Shown: positions 13,303 to 14,025 of the stretch, in pieces | How the letters are laid out: each line of letters starts with the position of its first letter | How positions within the stretch are numbered: position 1 is the first letter of the stretch | Assembly: GCA_002407865.1 (NCBI GenBank) | Contig: DHPI01000060.1 | Span: forward strand, 17,267 to 31,291 | Direction: 5' to 3' | From: Spirochaetia bacterium UBA5368 | Lineage (GTDB): Bacteria > Spirochaetota > UBA4802 > UBA5368 | DNA length: 14,025 nucleotides | Notes under the pieces: generated by a model | The model's input: the letters and a program-made list of their open reading frames with translations, nothing else | Database searches by the model: none | What the model was told of the DNA's origin: nothing | Program-made: the position numbers and the translations under genes

Positions 13303-14025
13303 TATTTACCATCCTCCATGATGCTGCGTATATCATCCACGCCCGCGTCCTTTTTAAGGCCGGCACGCGACACATAGTACGAATGAATCGCGTTGATGTA
13401 CGCCGTACGGCTGTTGGTCAGCGCCACCTCCGCGGAAAGCAGCTCGGAATTTTTTATCACGCCGGCGCGGTAGCTCTCGCGCGCGATGCGCAGGCCCTCC
13501 TCGGCAGTCGCCACATTTTCTCGCCGCGACTTGATCGTCAGCGCGGCCGTGACAAAGCGGGAGTAATCCGCGCGGATGGATATCGCAACGAGCCGCCGCA
13601 GCTTCGACAGCTCTTCCGCCGCCCCGCGTATCCTCTGCTCGTCGGCGCGCTCAGCGGCGCGCACTGGATCGGCGGGGATGAGCGAGCCCCAGCGATAGGT
13701 TGCGGCCACACGCACCTGCCATGTGGTCTGCCAGCTATCGTTTCCGGATATCTGAGAAAAATCGGGCGTCATAGGGCCGGCGGGAAGCCCCACGTCGATT
13801 TGGTTCGGCATGTACTTCGTCATGCCGTAATAACCGCCGATGCTGAAGGTCGGCCATATGTAATATGCGCTGTTCGCGTGCTTCGAGTTTTCTAACATCT
13901 CGCGCTTTCTTTCGAGCTGGAGTATCTCCGGCCGGTTTTTCAGCGCAATCATCGCGATCCGCTCCGCGTTCGCCTGCATGTCGCCGCCGGGCGCGTCGAA
14001 TGCGGCGGTATCGAGAACCGCCGTG
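13302..14025 (-). CDS. TolC-like outer membrane efflux protein, C-terminal part
   Basis: The C-terminal 240 residues of an outer-membrane efflux protein; the gene continues past the right edge. The frame is open through 14025 with no in-frame stop, so the ATG at 13979 is internal and not the real start. TolC-family features are visible: the second repeat begins with IALKNRPEILQLERKRE, then a beta strand region (YYIWPTFSIGGYYGMTK), a long amphipathic helix pair (about residues 120-200 of the fragment) with ATAEEGLRIARESYRAGVIKNSELLSAE, and the typical close in LTNSRTAYINAIHSYYVSRAGLKKDAG. It would form the exit channel of the exporter encoded just downstream. No N-terminal signal peptide can be judged, as that part is missing. 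Confidence 0.92.
   Translation of the reverse strand, partial: TAVLDTAAFDAPGGDMQANAERIAMIALKNRPEILQLERKREMLENSKHANSAYYIWPTFSIGGYYGMTKYMPNQIDVGLPAGPMTPDFSQISGNDSWQTTWQVRVAATYRWGSLIPADPVRAAERADEQRIRGAAEELSKLRRLVAISIRADYSRFVTAALTIKSRRENVATAEEGLRIARESYRAGVIKNSELLSAEVALTNSRTAYINAIHSYYVSRAGLKKDAGVDDIRSIMEDGK

Overview
The window reads as a chromosomal segment of a GC-rich (by eye 55-60% GC), Gram-negative-type, anaerobic bacterium. A tripartite efflux operon with an outer-membrane TolC-like component implies a double membrane, and a complete four-subunit, ferredoxin-linked 2-oxoacid oxidoreductase implies anaerobic metabolism. The small repeat protein at 4793-5158 and the general style of the proteins make me lean to Spirochaetota, but this is an impression and not a proven assignment. 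I see no mobile element, CRISPR array, tRNA or rRNA.

Layout from left to right. The first 181 bases are the 5' end of pyrG (CTP synthase) on the minus strand. A divergent promoter region separates it from a plus-strand pair: a PilZ-domain (c-di-GMP receptor type) protein and an unrecognised 287-residue protein. These run head-on, with no spacer, into a minus-strand block encoding a small helical-repeat protein (4793-5158), a catalytic M16 zinc peptidase (3181-4695) and an M16-like subunit that has lost the HxxEH metal site (1668-3137). The catalytic and non-catalytic peptidases probably work as one heterodimer at or beyond the inner membrane.

A 379-base divergent intergenic region (5159-5537) carries a candidate promoter for each side and two inverted repeats. 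It leads into a plus-strand operon for a KorDABC/VorDABC-type 2-oxoacid:ferredoxin oxidoreductase: 2[4Fe-4S] ferredoxin subunit, alpha (VorB), TPP-binding beta, then, after a GC-rich hairpin with a T-run, a gamma subunit with a TTG start. Together these would oxidatively decarboxylate a 2-oxoacid (branched-chain or 2-oxoglutarate) to the acyl-CoA and reduce ferredoxin.

From 8236 to the right edge everything is on the minus strand: a YbhGFSR-like exporter in transcription order TolC-like outer membrane protein (partial), HlyD-type fusion protein, ATPase 1, permease 1, permease 2, ATPase 2. Most junctions are ATGA/GTGA or TAATG overlaps, so the genes are translationally coupled. The two nucleotide-binding domains, fused in E. 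coli YbhF, are here separate genes flanking the two permeases. Their motif losses are complementary (no H-loop His in ATPase 1, LPGGI signature in ATPase 2), which predicts one normal and one degenerate ATP site.

Most of the window is ordinary, recognisable gene content. The parts most worth a second look are the 287-residue orphan beside the PilZ gene, the split asymmetric ATPase pair, the 121-residue protein with a perfect hairpin next to the peptidases, and the hairpin inside the oxidoreductase operon.
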